20,472 bases of DNA from a bacterium (GTDB lineage Bacteria > Bacillota_I > Bacilli_A > RF39 > UBA660). Position 1 is the first letter of the stretch. Every line of letters starts with the position of its first letter. The DNA is taken from contig RKAV01000073.1 in the NCBI GenBank assembly GCA_014846175.1, positions 1 to 20,472 on the forward strand, in the 5' to 3' direction. The notes beneath the pieces are model-generated. The model made no database searches and was not told the origin of the DNA. It saw only the letters and a program-made list of their open reading frames with translations. This document shows, piece by piece, positions 1-7,903 of the stretch. The translations under genes were made by a program, and so were the position numbers.

Positions 1-185
1 ATTGATATTATGTTAACTAGCGTATTTCTTAAATTCTATAATTAGTAATTAACCACTTATAAACTTTTAAGCATTTTATATAAATTAAATATATATTAAC
101 ATTAATAAATTATATATTAATTATACTTATTATATTTTTTTCTACATAGTTATATTCTTTCTACATAACTAATCTTTAATTTATT

Positions 186-211
186 ACTTATTACCTATAC
201 TTATTACCTAT
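186..211. repeat. Tandem 13-bp direct repeat (2 copies)
   Basis: ACTTATTACCTAT occurs twice back to back (186-198 and 199-211) with no mismatch. It lies in non-coding A+T-rich DNA. Its function is unknown; it could be replication slippage or a remnant of a protein-binding array. Confidence 0.6.
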
Positions 212-230
212 CAAATTAATATAGTAACAA

Positions 231-250
231 AAAAATAGGGGAGTTCCCTA
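231..250 (-). terminator. Distal tandem terminator of the XRE gene
   Basis: On the minus strand TAGGG pairs with CCCTA (246-250 and 236-240) around a 5-nt loop, and a run of T residues follows (231-235 and beyond). It is the second of two similar hairpins downstream of the regulator gene. Confidence 0.55.
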
Positions 251-270
251 ATTTAATTTATTAGTAAAGA

Positions 271-287
271 AAATAGGGGAACCCCTA
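271..287 (-). terminator. Proximal tandem terminator of the XRE gene
   Basis: TAGGGG and CCCCTA (274-279 and 282-287) form an inverted repeat with only two central bases, so the folded hairpin probably opens to a 4-nt loop. A short T run follows on the minus strand. It starts about 11 bp past the stop codon at 298. Confidence 0.5.
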
Positions 288-297
288 CTCTACTTAA

Positions 298-1065
298 TTA
301 TACTTTTCTTGATTGAATTTCTGCTATTTTTTCTAAAACTTCTTTGGCGTTTTCTTCGCTAATAGAAGTATAACCAAGTTCTCTTAAAGCTTGAACTTTA
401 GCAGCATTTAATTCCTGTGTACGGCTTAATTTCTCCTCATTCTTTTGTTCTATATCTTGAACGAATCTTTTATGAACTTCCGCAATTTTACTCTTTGAAG
501 AACCACCATTATGATATAAAGTCATAGCAGAGAACATAATACTTTCAAATATAAACTGTTTACTTTGATTAAAATCAAACTTTAAAGGATCAGTAAAACC
601 CATTGATTTTGACATATAAGCTAAGATATAGCATAACTCTTCTGTTGTTTCCATAGATTGTAAATAGTGATACAAGTATATATATGTTTGCTGTGTTTTT
701 TTAGTTTTATCTTCTAATAATTTTTCCTTTAAAATATTAATAATATCAGAAAGAATATCTTGATCTTTTTTACTTAATCCTTTTAAATCAGCAAGTATTT
801 CCATATTAGAACTGTCTCTAACTCCCTCATTTAATCTAGTTTCAACACTCATAATATAATCCCCTGTAATATTAAGCGAATTGATTTCTTCTTCTTTATC
901 TATATCTAATAAACTTAATAGTTTTAAAGCTTTTTCTTTTGGCCATTCTTCTAGTGAGGAAAGTGCCAAGTAATTATATAACATTTGTCTTGAAACTCCT
1001 AAATATTTAGCTAATCTAACTTTAGAAATTCCAAGTTCCAATAATAATTCATCTAACTTTTTCAT
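298..1065 (-). CDS. XRE-type helix-turn-helix regulator, unknown C-terminal domain
   Basis: A 255-residue protein. Residues about 10-32 fit a helix-turn-helix (RLAKYLGVSRQMLYNYL), as in XRE/Cro-type repressors. The rest is mostly helical and charged; residues about 105-190 contain a Tyr/Leu-rich core and the C-terminus looks like coiled coil. I do not recognise that part as a named family. The ATG at 1063-1065 is supported by GGAGGG seven bases upstream. The gene has its own promoter (1084-1112) overlapped by two palindromic sites, which suggests autoregulation. It lies just after pncC with no clear terminator between, so some NAD-operon transcript may read into it. The DNA-binding role is well supported; its targets are not known. 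Confidence 0.75.
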   Translation of the reverse strand: MKKLDELLLELGISKVRLAKYLGVSRQMLYNYLALSSLEEWPKEKALKLLSLLDIDKEEEINSLNITGDYIMSVETRLNEGVRDSSNMEILADLKGLSKKDQDILSDIINILKEKLLEDKTKKTQQTYIYLYHYLQSMETTEELCYILAYMSKSMGFTDPLKFDFNQSKQFIFESIMFSAMTLYHNGGSSKSKIAEVHKRFVQDIEQKNEEKLSRTQELNAAKVQALRELGYTSISEENAKEVLEKIAEIQSRKV

Positions 1066-1083
1066 TGTCTACCCTCCACTATC

Positions 1084-1112
1084 ATTGTAGCGAGGTTTAC
1101 GTAAATAGTCAA
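1084..1112 (-). promoter_or_regulatory. Sigma-A promoter of the XRE regulator
   Basis: On the minus strand TTGACT (1107-1112) and TACAAT (1084-1089) are separated by 17 bp, a near-consensus vegetative promoter. It lies just ahead of the GGAGGG ribosome-binding site of the regulator. Confidence 0.8.
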
Positions 1113-1128
1113 GAAAATTTTATGTAAA
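1096..1128. promoter_or_regulatory. Paired operator-like palindromes
   Basis: TTTACGTAAA (1096-1105) is a perfect 10-bp palindrome inside the promoter spacer. TTTATGTAAA (1119-1128), one base different, lies just upstream of the -35 box. The centres are 23 bp apart, about two helical turns, as expected for cooperative repressor dimers. Autorepression by the adjacent XRE protein is inferred from position. The two arms could also pair as one long imperfect hairpin, but no T tract follows, so this is not a terminator. Confidence 0.6.
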
Positions 1129-1137
1129 CTCTTGACA

Positions 1138-1620
1138 TTAGTTTATGTCTTTTAAAATAGTTTCCATCATCATAATTATTTTATTAATAACTAGCTCTTT
1201 GTTTTTAAAGCGTATTTCTTTTGTAACTGTTATTTCTTCATTATAAAATTTATCTTCATCCTTAGAATAAATACTTACATAAACTAAATTATTACTTCCA
1301 GTATCATTATTTTCATCTTTTCTATTTAACTTACCAGTAATACCTACTCCATAATTACTATTAGCAAAATTAGATATTGCTTTAGCCATAGACATTGCTG
1401 TTTCTATACTATAAACAGTATATTTATCAATAATTTCTTTATCTACACCCATTTTTATCTTATATTCATTGCAATAAGTAACAGCACTAAACTTAAATAT
1501 TTCACTAGCACCTTCCATATTAGTAATAGCATTAGCAACACCTCCACCAGTACAAGATTCCATGGTTGCAATAGTTAGTTGCTTTAATTGTAATTTGTGA
1601 ATAATATTTTTAAAATCCAT
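1138..1620 (-). CDS. pncC: Nicotinamide-nucleotide amidohydrolase (CinA C-terminal family)
   Basis: A 160-residue stand-alone CinA C-terminal domain. This family deamidates nicotinamide mononucleotide to nicotinate mononucleotide and ammonia, returning NMN to the NAD pathway. Visible motifs are ESCTGG (residues 21-26), the conserved Gly-Ala-Ser (37-39), and VTYCNEYKIKMGV (47-59), which carries the conserved lysines. The usual TGxAGPxGG loop is here TGKLNRKDENND (about 95-106), so the Gly/Pro-rich segment is replaced. The N-terminal MoCF-like domain of full CinA is absent, as in other PncC proteins. The ATG follows AAAAGGGGAGAG. It is the last gene of the NAD operon, which supports the NMN role over a DNA-uptake role. 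Confidence 0.85.
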   Translation of the reverse strand: MDFKNIIHKLQLKQLTIATMESCTGGGVANAITNMEGASEIFKFSAVTYCNEYKIKMGVDKEIIDKYTVYSIETAMSMAKAISNFANSNYGVGITGKLNRKDENNDTGSNNLVYVSIYSKDEDKFYNEEITVTKEIRFKNKELVINKIIMMMETILKDIN

Positions 1621-1637
1621 ATATACTCTCCCCTTTT

Positions 1638-2435
1638 CTATTTAATAAATTTTTCATTTATCTTTTTAATAAAATTATAATCTTTGTTTCTAAGACATTT
1701 AATAGTTTTGTCTTTCATAATAGTTTCTATTTTAATAACATTATCATATACCTTGTTTACTCCATCTACTGTTACTATTAAATTATCAGTTTTAGTAGGT
1801 AGAAGAGTAATATTTTTATTTTGTGGAAGAACAATTGAATTAGGAATAGTCTTGTAGGTCTTATTATTTAAAGGTGCAATAGTAGTTAATTCTAAGGCAT
1901 GAAAGGTATTATAAATAATACTACCACCAAAGCTAAGATTATAGGCAGTTGTTCCAAAAGAAGTAGCTACCAAAATGCCATCACCAGCAAAGTTTTCTAA
2001 TAAATAATTATCAATAAAGACATCTAATTTCAAAGTATTTAAAGTTTTTTCACGTACTACTATTTCATTTAAAGAGTAAAACTTATCTATTTTATCATCT
2101 TTGCTATAAATAGTACTTTCTTGAATTCCTATTTCTTCAATCAAAAGTTTATCTTCCTTTAAATCATTAATAAAATTTTCGATATCATTAATCTCTACTT
2201 CTTGGGCAAATCCTAAAGTACCAGCATTAATACCAATATAATAAGTATTACTATCAAAATTAGTATCTTTAATCATTCTTAGAAAAGACCCATCTCCACC
2301 GATAGCTATTCCTAAATCAAAATTATCTTCTACTATTTCAAAATCATTTTTTATTAGTTTAGTAGCAACTACCTCCTTAAGAAGAAGGGACTTATCATTA
2401 TTATTTGCAAATATTTTTATTCTTTTAATTCTCAT
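1638..2435 (-). CDS. nadK: NAD kinase
   Basis: A 265-residue ATP-NAD kinase that phosphorylates NAD to NADP in the cytosol. The hallmark GGDGS is at residues 46-50 with the following LRMIK, NAGTLGF at 70-76 and the LNEIVV motif near residue 122. The glycine-rich stretch AGDGILVATSFGTTAYNLS and the later APL are also typical. Length is normal for Firmicutes NadK. It is 10 bp downstream of nadD and 17 bp upstream of pncC, so it is co-transcribed as the NADP-forming step of the operon. The ATG is preceded by AAGAGG. Confidence 0.95.
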   Translation of the reverse strand: MRIKRIKIFANNNDKSLLLKEVVATKLIKNDFEIVEDNFDLGIAIGGDGSFLRMIKDTNFDSNTYYIGINAGTLGFAQEVEINDIENFINDLKEDKLLIEEIGIQESTIYSKDDKIDKFYSLNEIVVREKTLNTLKLDVFIDNYLLENFAGDGILVATSFGTTAYNLSFGGSIIYNTFHALELTTIAPLNNKTYKTIPNSIVLPQNKNITLLPTKTDNLIVTVDGVNKVYDNVIKIETIMKDKTIKCLRNKDYNFIKKINEKFIK

Positions 2436-2445
2436 ATTTTACCTC

Positions 2446-3024
2446 TTAATTATATAAATTATTTTTAATGTATTCTAATACTTTAGAATCTATATTCAAA
2501 CTATCTGCTGACTTTATATTGTTCTTAAATTCATTTCTAATACTAGTAGAAGATAGTGAACTTTTAATATCATCAATAACAATAATGTTATCTTGATAAT
2601 GTTTAAGTTCTGAAAGAATATCAGTAATAGATTCTCCATTTCTTCTAATTACTATTAACTTATAATTAGAAAGAATATATTGGTATTGTTTCCAAGATTT
2701 TATCTCTTTTAGATTGTCAGAACCACATATAAAGTAAATATCATCATTTTTATAATACTCTTTAAAATGATTAAGTGTTTCATAAGTATGGGTTAACTTT
2801 CCAAATTCATAGGTAGAAATATCAAAATAAGGAACACTACCTACTACTAATTTTAACATATTATATCTATCTTGTTCACTAGCAAGATAAGGTTTTTTAT
2901 AATTACTACCCGTTGGAACAAAAATAACTTTATCTAAATAATTATTATCAATAAGGTAGGTAGCAATCTTTTGATGAATTTTATGAGGAGGATTAAAACT
3001 TCCTCCAAATATACCTATTTTCAT
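2446..3024 (-). CDS. nadD: Nicotinate-nucleotide adenylyltransferase
   Basis: A 192-residue nucleotidyltransferase that converts NaMN and ATP to nicotinate adenine dinucleotide. The N-terminal GGSFNPPHKIH (residues 7-17) contains the HxxH nucleotide-binding site (His14, His17). GSDN is at 101-104 and SSTSIR, the second signature, at 158-163. Length matches bacterial NadD. Its ATG overlaps the stop of the preceding 51-codon gene in an ATGA junction, implying translational coupling. The HD-domain gene yqeK that often follows nadD in Firmicutes is not here; nadK follows instead. Confidence 0.95.
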   Translation of the reverse strand: MKIGIFGGSFNPPHKIHQKIATYLIDNNYLDKVIFVPTGSNYKKPYLASEQDRYNMLKLVVGSVPYFDISTYEFGKLTHTYETLNHFKEYYKNDDIYFICGSDNLKEIKSWKQYQYILSNYKLIVIRRNGESITDILSELKHYQDNIIVIDDIKSSLSSTSIRNEFKNNIKSADSLNIDSKVLEYIKNNLYN

Positions 3025-3176
3025 TTCTTTAGCTCTTTTCTTAATTGTAAGATTTTTTCTTTACCATTTAAAAGCAGTTTTAAAGATTCTTTATTATGTA
3101 GAGTATTAATGATATTAGCAATATCGTAAGAATTATCAACAATGCTCTTAAGAGCTATTATTTTTAAGTTATTCAT
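3021..3176 (-). CDS. Unrecognised 51-aa protein coupled to nadE and nadD
   Basis: A short reading frame of 51 codons, ATG at 3174-3176 and TGA at 3021-3023. It overlaps the end of nadE by 8 bp and the nadD start by 4 bp (ATGA), so it fills exactly the space between two NAD genes. The product begins MNNLKIIALKSIVDNSYD and continues with a Leu/Lys-rich helix-prone stretch ending LRKELKK. It is basic, lacks cysteines and has no membrane segment or motif I recognise. The Shine-Dalgarno is weak (GAGAAAT), as expected for a coupled gene. The tight two-sided overlap is the main evidence that it is real; function is unknown. It could be a small partner of NadE or NadD, or only a coupling device. Confidence 0.6.
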   Translation of the reverse strand: MNNLKIIALKSIVDNSYDIANIINTLHNKESLKLLLNGKEKILQLRKELKK

Positions 3177-5112
3177 ATTTCTCACTGCTTTCTATTTTAT
3201 TTATTTCATCCAGATAACTTTGATAGTTAAGATCACTAGGTAATCTTAAATCTCCTCTTGGTGATAGACTGATGCTTCCTACTTTGACTCCGTCTGGTAA
3301 ACAATTTCTTTTAAATTGTTGGGTGAAAAATCTGTTGATAAATATTTTTAAACAGTTAATGATTTCCTCCTTATTATATTCGGGAAATGTTAGACTAGCT
3401 AAGTAATATAACTTTTTAGGAGTAGTGCCATATCGTAAGAAGTGATATAAGAAGAAGTCATGTAATATATAGCTACCAATTGAGTTTTCTGTTTTTTGAA
3501 TAATATTACCATCCTTATCAGGTGGCAATAATTCAGGTGAGATAGGTGTTTCTAAGATATCAGTTAATATCTCTTTTTTCTTGTTATCTTCTTTTCCCAT
3601 ATACCAATTTACTAAGTGACGTATTAAAGTTTTTGGTACACCAATATTTACTGCATACATACTCATGTGGTCACCATTATAAGTACACCAACCAAGAGCA
3701 AGTTCTGATAAATCACCAGTACCAATAACAATTCCTTTTTCTTTATTGGCAACATCCATTAATATTTGTGTTCTTTCTCTTGCTTGTAAATTTTCGTAAG
3801 TTATACTTCGGTCATCTTCATCTAAAGCAATATCTTTCATGTGCAGAAGACATGCTTCCTTAATACTTATTTCTTTTAAAGTGGCATTGTAACTTTTAAC
3901 TAAGTCTAAGGCATTTTGATAAGTCCTATTGGTAGTACCAAATCCTGGCATAGTTATACCAATAATATCCTCATTGTTACGTCCAAGTTTTTTGAAAGCT
4001 TCAATAATTACTAGAAAAGCTAATGTAGAGTCAAGACCACCACTCATGCCAATAACACATTTAGGATTATTAAGTTGTATCAATCGTCTTGCTAAAGCTG
4101 TACTTTGAATATTAATTATTTCTAAACAACGTTCATCCATATCAAGATTGTTACTTGGAACAAATGGATATTTTGCATAATTTCTCTTAAGTATTTTAGC
4201 ATTACAATTAGTTTTAATTTTTATTATACGATATTCTTTATTATCTTTTTTTCGCGTAAAACTTCTATTACGGCGACGTTCATTAGTAAGAAGAAAAACG
4301 TCTATATCAGAACTGATGATGTTACTTTCTAACTGAAAGCGTTCATTTTTCTTTAACAATTTACCATTTTCGTATATATAACTAGCTCCTCCAAATACTA
4401 AGTCTGAAGATGATTCCATCATACCACTTGAAGTGTAAATATAACTAGTAACTGTTCTTGCTGATTGACTAGCAATTAGATTCTGACGATAACTATCTTT
4501 GCCAATTAATTCATTACTACTTGATAAATTAAAGATAATAGTAGCACCATTTAAGGCATATTCACTACTAGGAGGAGTTACCGCCCATAAATCTTCACAT
4601 ATTTCAAGAGCAAAAGTAATCTCTTTAGTATTTTCATCTTGAAATAATAAATCTGTTCCAAAAGGTACTGTTTGTCCCAACAGTTCTAAATATGTATCTT
4701 TTAAATTAAGACCAGAACTAAACCATCTATCTTCATAAAACTCATTATAATTTGGTATATAACTCTTTGGTACTATTCCTAGTATTTTTCCTTTATTAAT
4801 AACTACTGCTGTATTATAAAGGGTATTATTAGTAGCTAATGGCATACCAATGATAGTTATTATGTCGAGTGTTTTGGTAGCTTTTAAAATTTCTTTAAGA
4901 CCTTCTAGGGCATCTTTAATTAACTTATCTTGTAAAAACAAATCAGAACACGTATATCCAGTTAAAGCTAGTTCTGGTGTTACAACAATAGCTATATCTT
5001 TCTGATAAGCATCCTTAATATTATTAATTAATTCTTTGGCATTTTCTAATGGGTTAGCTAGTACTAGTTTATTTACTATCGCCCCTACTCTAATATAACC
5101 ATACTCTCGCAT
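3169..5112 (-). CDS. nadE: Glutamine-dependent NAD+ synthetase
   Basis: A 647-residue two-domain NAD synthetase that amidates nicotinate adenine dinucleotide to NAD using glutamine and ATP. The N-terminal nitrilase-like glutaminase domain (about 1-290) shows the Glu-Lys-Cys triad: Glu47 in TPELALTGY, Lys116 in VPKSYIPNYNEFYE and Cys172 in LEICEDLW. The C-terminal synthetase domain has the PP-loop SGGLDST (357-363), plus the GTGDLSELALGW segment. The length is typical of long glutamine-dependent NadE, so no separate ammonia source is needed. It lies 10 bp downstream of the Nudix gene. Confidence 0.97.
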   Translation of the reverse strand: MREYGYIRVGAIVNKLVLANPLENAKELINNIKDAYQKDIAIVVTPELALTGYTCSDLFLQDKLIKDALEGLKEILKATKTLDIITIIGMPLATNNTLYNTAVVINKGKILGIVPKSYIPNYNEFYEDRWFSSGLNLKDTYLELLGQTVPFGTDLLFQDENTKEITFALEICEDLWAVTPPSSEYALNGATIIFNLSSSNELIGKDSYRQNLIASQSARTVTSYIYTSSGMMESSSDLVFGGASYIYENGKLLKKNERFQLESNIISSDIDVFLLTNERRRNRSFTRKKDNKEYRIIKIKTNCNAKILKRNYAKYPFVPSNNLDMDERCLEIINIQSTALARRLIQLNNPKCVIGMSGGLDSTLAFLVIIEAFKKLGRNNEDIIGITMPGFGTTNRTYQNALDLVKSYNATLKEISIKEACLLHMKDIALDEDDRSITYENLQARERTQILMDVANKEKGIVIGTGDLSELALGWCTYNGDHMSMYAVNIGVPKTLIRHLVNWYMGKEDNKKKEILTDILETPISPELLPPDKDGNIIQKTENSIGSYILHDFFLYHFLRYGTTPKKLYYLASLTFPEYNKEEIINCLKIFINRFFTQQFKRNCLPDGVKVGSISLSPRGDLRLPSDLNYQSYLDEINKIESSEKYE

Positions 5113-5122
5113 TATCTCACCT

Positions 5123-5734
5123 CTATTTATTAATTTTTATATATTGTCTTGCTTTTTCCATTGTATATTTTGATTGAATATCAGTAATATAACCTGAATC
5201 AAGAAGCTCATAAGCATCAGTTACATCACATTCAAGATATTTGATAAATTCACCTTTATCTAACTTTTGTTCTTGCACTTTAGTACAATTCTTAGCTAGA
5301 AAAGCATAGTTATAGGAAGAAACACCACAAGCTTGATCTTGATAAAATTTATCTAAATAAATAAGATTATTGCTAAGATAACCTGTTTCTTCCACTAGTT
5401 CTCTTAAAGCTGCTGTTTCTTTATATTCATCTTCTTCAATATACCCAGCAGGTAGTTCAACACTTACTCCTTCAATAGTTGAAAGTCTTGGCTGTACTAT
5501 TAAAATTGTTTTATTATCACGAGTAAGAGGCATTATTATACAAGCACTTTTATCTCTTCCTCCTTTATTAATTTTTTCTCTAATAATTGTTTCACCATTA
5601 TTTAAATAGCACTTGTATTTTTCAATGTTTAAGAAACTTTTTTCTTCTGTAGTAACATCATCTAGTCTTTCCTTTTTTATGATTTTTAATTCTTTGATAT
5701 AGTCTTTTAACTCTTCTAGTTTTTCTCTTTTCAT
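5123..5734 (-). CDS. Nudix hydrolase, ADP-ribose pyrophosphatase type
   Basis: A 203-residue Nudix enzyme. A perfect box (G x5 E x7 RELVEETG, residues 97-118) supplies the metal-binding glutamates, and the upstream LPAGYIE and downstream YxDQAC segments resemble NudF/ADP-ribose pyrophosphatases. The likely reaction is ADP-ribose to AMP and ribose 5-phosphate. Its first codon overlaps the pncB stop as ATGA. Context fits: ADP-ribose is a breakdown product of NAD and a known ligand of NrtR regulators, so this enzyme may both recycle it and tune the operon signal. Substrate specificity is inferred from context and similarity of layout. Confidence 0.85.
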   Translation of the reverse strand: MKREKLEELKDYIKELKIIKKERLDDVTTEEKSFLNIEKYKCYLNNGETIIREKINKGGRDKSACIIMPLTRDNKTILIVQPRLSTIEGVSVELPAGYIEEDEYKETAALRELVEETGYLSNNLIYLDKFYQDQACGVSSYNYAFLAKNCTKVQEQKLDKGEFIKYLECDVTDAYELLDSGYITDIQSKYTMEKARQYIKINK

Positions 5735-7191
5735 CTTTTCACCTTTACTTTTTCTTTTTCTACTATTTGTTTTCTATGTGTATTAATTAACTCTTGTTTT
5801 AGTTCTCTTAGTTTGTCTGATAAATCTACATAATATTCATGTGGCTTATCTATTCTTTTAACTTCTTCATATAAAGTATTAAATTCCTTGTTACAATAAT
5901 CTTTAGTTGCTTCTATATCAGGTGTTTGATAAACTAATTTTCCATCTTGAAAGATTGGTACTAATAGATTTCTTACTTGATAATTAGTTAATTCTTTTTG
6001 TTTCCAAGTCTCTACTGGATGAACTAGAGTATATTTATCTTCAGGTATTTCTTCATCGCTTAATGTTAAAACATCACCTAGAGCATAACCAGTTTCTTTA
6101 TCATAAAAGCGATATACTTTTTTATGACCTGGATTTATAGTTTTAGTACTATCATTACTTACCTTTATTTTAGGTATTTCTCTATTGTCTTCAATAGTTG
6201 CTACTAATTTATAAACTCCACCAACACGTTCTTTTGCAGCTGCTATATTATCACCTACTCCTAAAGAGTTGACGATTGCACCTTGAAGTTTTAAATCTCT
6301 AATAGTAAATTCATTTAGGCCGTTTGATAGACAGATACCTGTATTAGTATAACCAGCTTCATCTAATAATTTTCTTGCTTCTTTTGATAAATAAGCTAAA
6401 TCACCACTATCTATTCTAATACCTTTAAATACTAAACCATTTGGTTTTAAATAATTATCTGCTACTTTAATAGCATTAGGTATACCACTTTTTAAGGTGT
6501 CATAAGTATCTACTAAAAATACACAGTTATCTTTATTACTCTTAGCATATTTTAAGAATGATTCATATTCATCATTACTTTCTGTTACTAAAGAATGAGC
6601 CATTGTTCCAAGAACAGGTATTTTATATTTCATACCAGCTAAAGTGTTTGATGTACCACAACATCCACCAATATAGGCATATTTACTAGCTTCGATAGCT
6701 GAATCTATTCCTCTAGCTCGTCTAGCACCAAACTCCATAACGGGTACATTTCCTGCTTCATTAGTGATTCTTTTGGCTGCTGTTGTAACAAGTGAAGCAT
6801 GATTGAAATTAGCTAATAAAGCTGTTTCTAATAGTTGAGCAGTAATGATGGGTGCTTTCACTGTTAATACTGTTTCATTTGGAAAAACGATTGTTCCATC
6901 TGGTACTGCGTAAATATCTCCTTTAAATCTTAGATTTTCTAGATAGTTTAAAAACTTTTCACTGAATTGATTTAAACTCCTTAGATAGTTAATTTCTTCT
7001 TTTCCAAATTTAAAATTTTTAATATAATCAATAGTTTCAGCTAGACCACCACTAATGGTATAACCACCATCAAAGGGGTTCTTTCTAAAGAAGATATCAA
7101 AATATACTTCTTCATCTTGTTTTCCTTCATCAAAATAAGTTTGACCCATTGTTAATTCATAAAAATCGGTCATTAATGTTTTATTTTTCAT
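5731..7191 (-). CDS. pncB: Nicotinate phosphoribosyltransferase
   Basis: A 486-residue enzyme joining nicotinate to PRPP to form NaMN, the committed step of the salvage route. The N-terminus TDFYELTMGQTYF is characteristic of the family. MEFGARRARG (152-161), GTMAHS (195-200, including the conserved His199) and RIDSGDLAYLS (259-269) mark the active site. Length is normal for the Firmicutes PncB branch. The ATG at 7189-7191 is one base after the pncA stop. Its 3' end overlaps the Nudix gene. Confidence 0.96.
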   Translation of the reverse strand: MKNKTLMTDFYELTMGQTYFDEGKQDEEVYFDIFFRKNPFDGGYTISGGLAETIDYIKNFKFGKEEINYLRSLNQFSEKFLNYLENLRFKGDIYAVPDGTIVFPNETVLTVKAPIITAQLLETALLANFNHASLVTTAAKRITNEAGNVPVMEFGARRARGIDSAIEASKYAYIGGCCGTSNTLAGMKYKIPVLGTMAHSLVTESNDEYESFLKYAKSNKDNCVFLVDTYDTLKSGIPNAIKVADNYLKPNGLVFKGIRIDSGDLAYLSKEARKLLDEAGYTNTGICLSNGLNEFTIRDLKLQGAIVNSLGVGDNIAAAKERVGGVYKLVATIEDNREIPKIKVSNDSTKTINPGHKKVYRFYDKETGYALGDVLTLSDEEIPEDKYTLVHPVETWKQKELTNYQVRNLLVPIFQDGKLVYQTPDIEATKDYCNKEFNTLYEEVKRIDKPHEYYVDLSDKLRELKQELINTHRKQIVEKEKVKVKR

Positions 7192-7192
7192 A

Positions 7193-7798
7193 TTATTTTC
7201 CCTTCCTTTTAGTGTTAATTAAGTTAACACCTTGCTGTTTTAATAAGATTTTACTAGCATCTACATAATCTTTACGGTTTTCTTCATCATAAGTTGCTAT
7301 AGCATCTAAGTAAACATTTATGTTATGTCTTCTATTATTTTCATCTAAATAATTAGCAAGTCCTAACACACCATTGGTAATACAAATATCAGTACAGCAA
7401 CCTACTACATTGAAGTTTTCTAGTTCAGTCTGTCTTTCTAGTAGTTTCCTAAAGTCCGGTGCTTCCATAAAACTAGTTGAATTTTTTGAAATACTAATAG
7501 TATCTTTTTCTTGTTCATAAATTTTTAATTCATCTACTACCTCACTTTCACTAGTTTCGTTAAGACAGTGTGCTTTATTTCCAAATCTTTCAAATTCTGT
7601 TGATTCTTTAGTATGATTGTCTTTAATAAAGATAATTAATTGTTTTCTTTCTTTTGCTTCTTTTATTAGTTTTATTTGTTTAGGTATTATTTTACTAATT
7701 TCTTCATCGTGTAATACTCCTTCTCTTACAAAACCATTAAGCATATCTACGATAATTAAGCAATCTTTATATAGCTTTAAGTTATCTATTTTATTCAT
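7193..7798 (-). CDS. pncA: Nicotinamidase (isochorismatase-fold)
   Basis: A 201-residue cysteine hydrolase that deamidates nicotinamide to nicotinate. The Asp-Lys-Cys triad is visible: Asp18 in IIVDMLNGF, Lys105 in ISKNSTSF and Cys139 in CCTDICI. The metal-site segment DNHTKESTEF (60-69) with His77 is typical of nicotinamidases and separates it from other isochorismatase-fold enzymes. It is the first gene of the NAD operon, preceded by GAGGAG at a good distance, a candidate operator (7825-7842) and a near-perfect promoter (7875-7903). Confidence 0.93.
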   Translation of the reverse strand: MNKIDNLKLYKDCLIIVDMLNGFVREGVLHDEEISKIIPKQIKLIKEAKERKQLIIFIKDNHTKESTEFERFGNKAHCLNETSESEVVDELKIYEQEKDTISISKNSTSFMEAPDFRKLLERQTELENFNVVGCCTDICITNGVLGLANYLDENNRRHNINVYLDAIATYDEENRKDYVDASKILLKQQGVNLINTKRKGK

Positions 7799-7824
7799 AG
7801 TTTTCTCCTCTTATTAATATTTTG

Positions 7825-7842
7825 TTATAACTATAGTTAAAA
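7825..7842. promoter_or_regulatory. Candidate NrtR operator in the pncA leader
   Basis: TAACTATAGTTA (7828-7839) is a perfect 12-bp palindrome. The symmetry extends to 18 bp with one mismatched pair. It lies between the promoter and the ribosome-binding site of pncA, where a bound repressor would block elongation or initiation. Assignment to NrtR is by position only, since NrtR motifs differ among lineages. A second small inverted repeat, ACAAGT and ACTTGT around 7 nt (7849-7867), lies at the predicted transcription start. Confidence 0.5.
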
Positions 7843-7874
7843 ATTTTTACAAGTTTTTTTCACTTGTTATTAAC

Positions 7875-7903
7875 ATTATATTAATATCATATAAAACTGT
7901 CAA
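7875..7903 (-). promoter_or_regulatory. Sigma-A promoter of the NAD operon
   Basis: On the minus strand TTGACA (7898-7903) and TATAAT (7875-7880) are exactly 17 bp apart, a full consensus match. The predicted start near 7868 leaves a leader of about 70 nt before pncA. A promoter this strong normally needs a repressor, in keeping with nrtR being adjacent. Confidence 0.9.

Larger units (their letters stand above)
1..297. other. A+T-rich intergenic region
   Basis: I see no supportable protein or RNA gene here. It is almost pure A+T from 1 to about 180, then has a short tandem repeat (186-211) and two related terminator hairpins (236-250, 274-287) serving the minus-strand gene that ends at 298. 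An octamer TCTACATA also recurs in the 140-170 area. What lies beyond position 1 is unknown. Confidence 0.6.

Noticed and set aside
1132..1137. TTGACA on the plus strand as a -35 box
   Set aside because: No suitable -10 box follows at 16-18 bp and no plus-strand gene lies downstream.
7849..7867. Inverted repeat ACAAGT/ACTTGT as a riboswitch or attenuator in the pncA leader
   Set aside because: A 6-bp stem without a T tract or conserved aptamer features is too little to claim a riboswitch; noted only as a possible operator.
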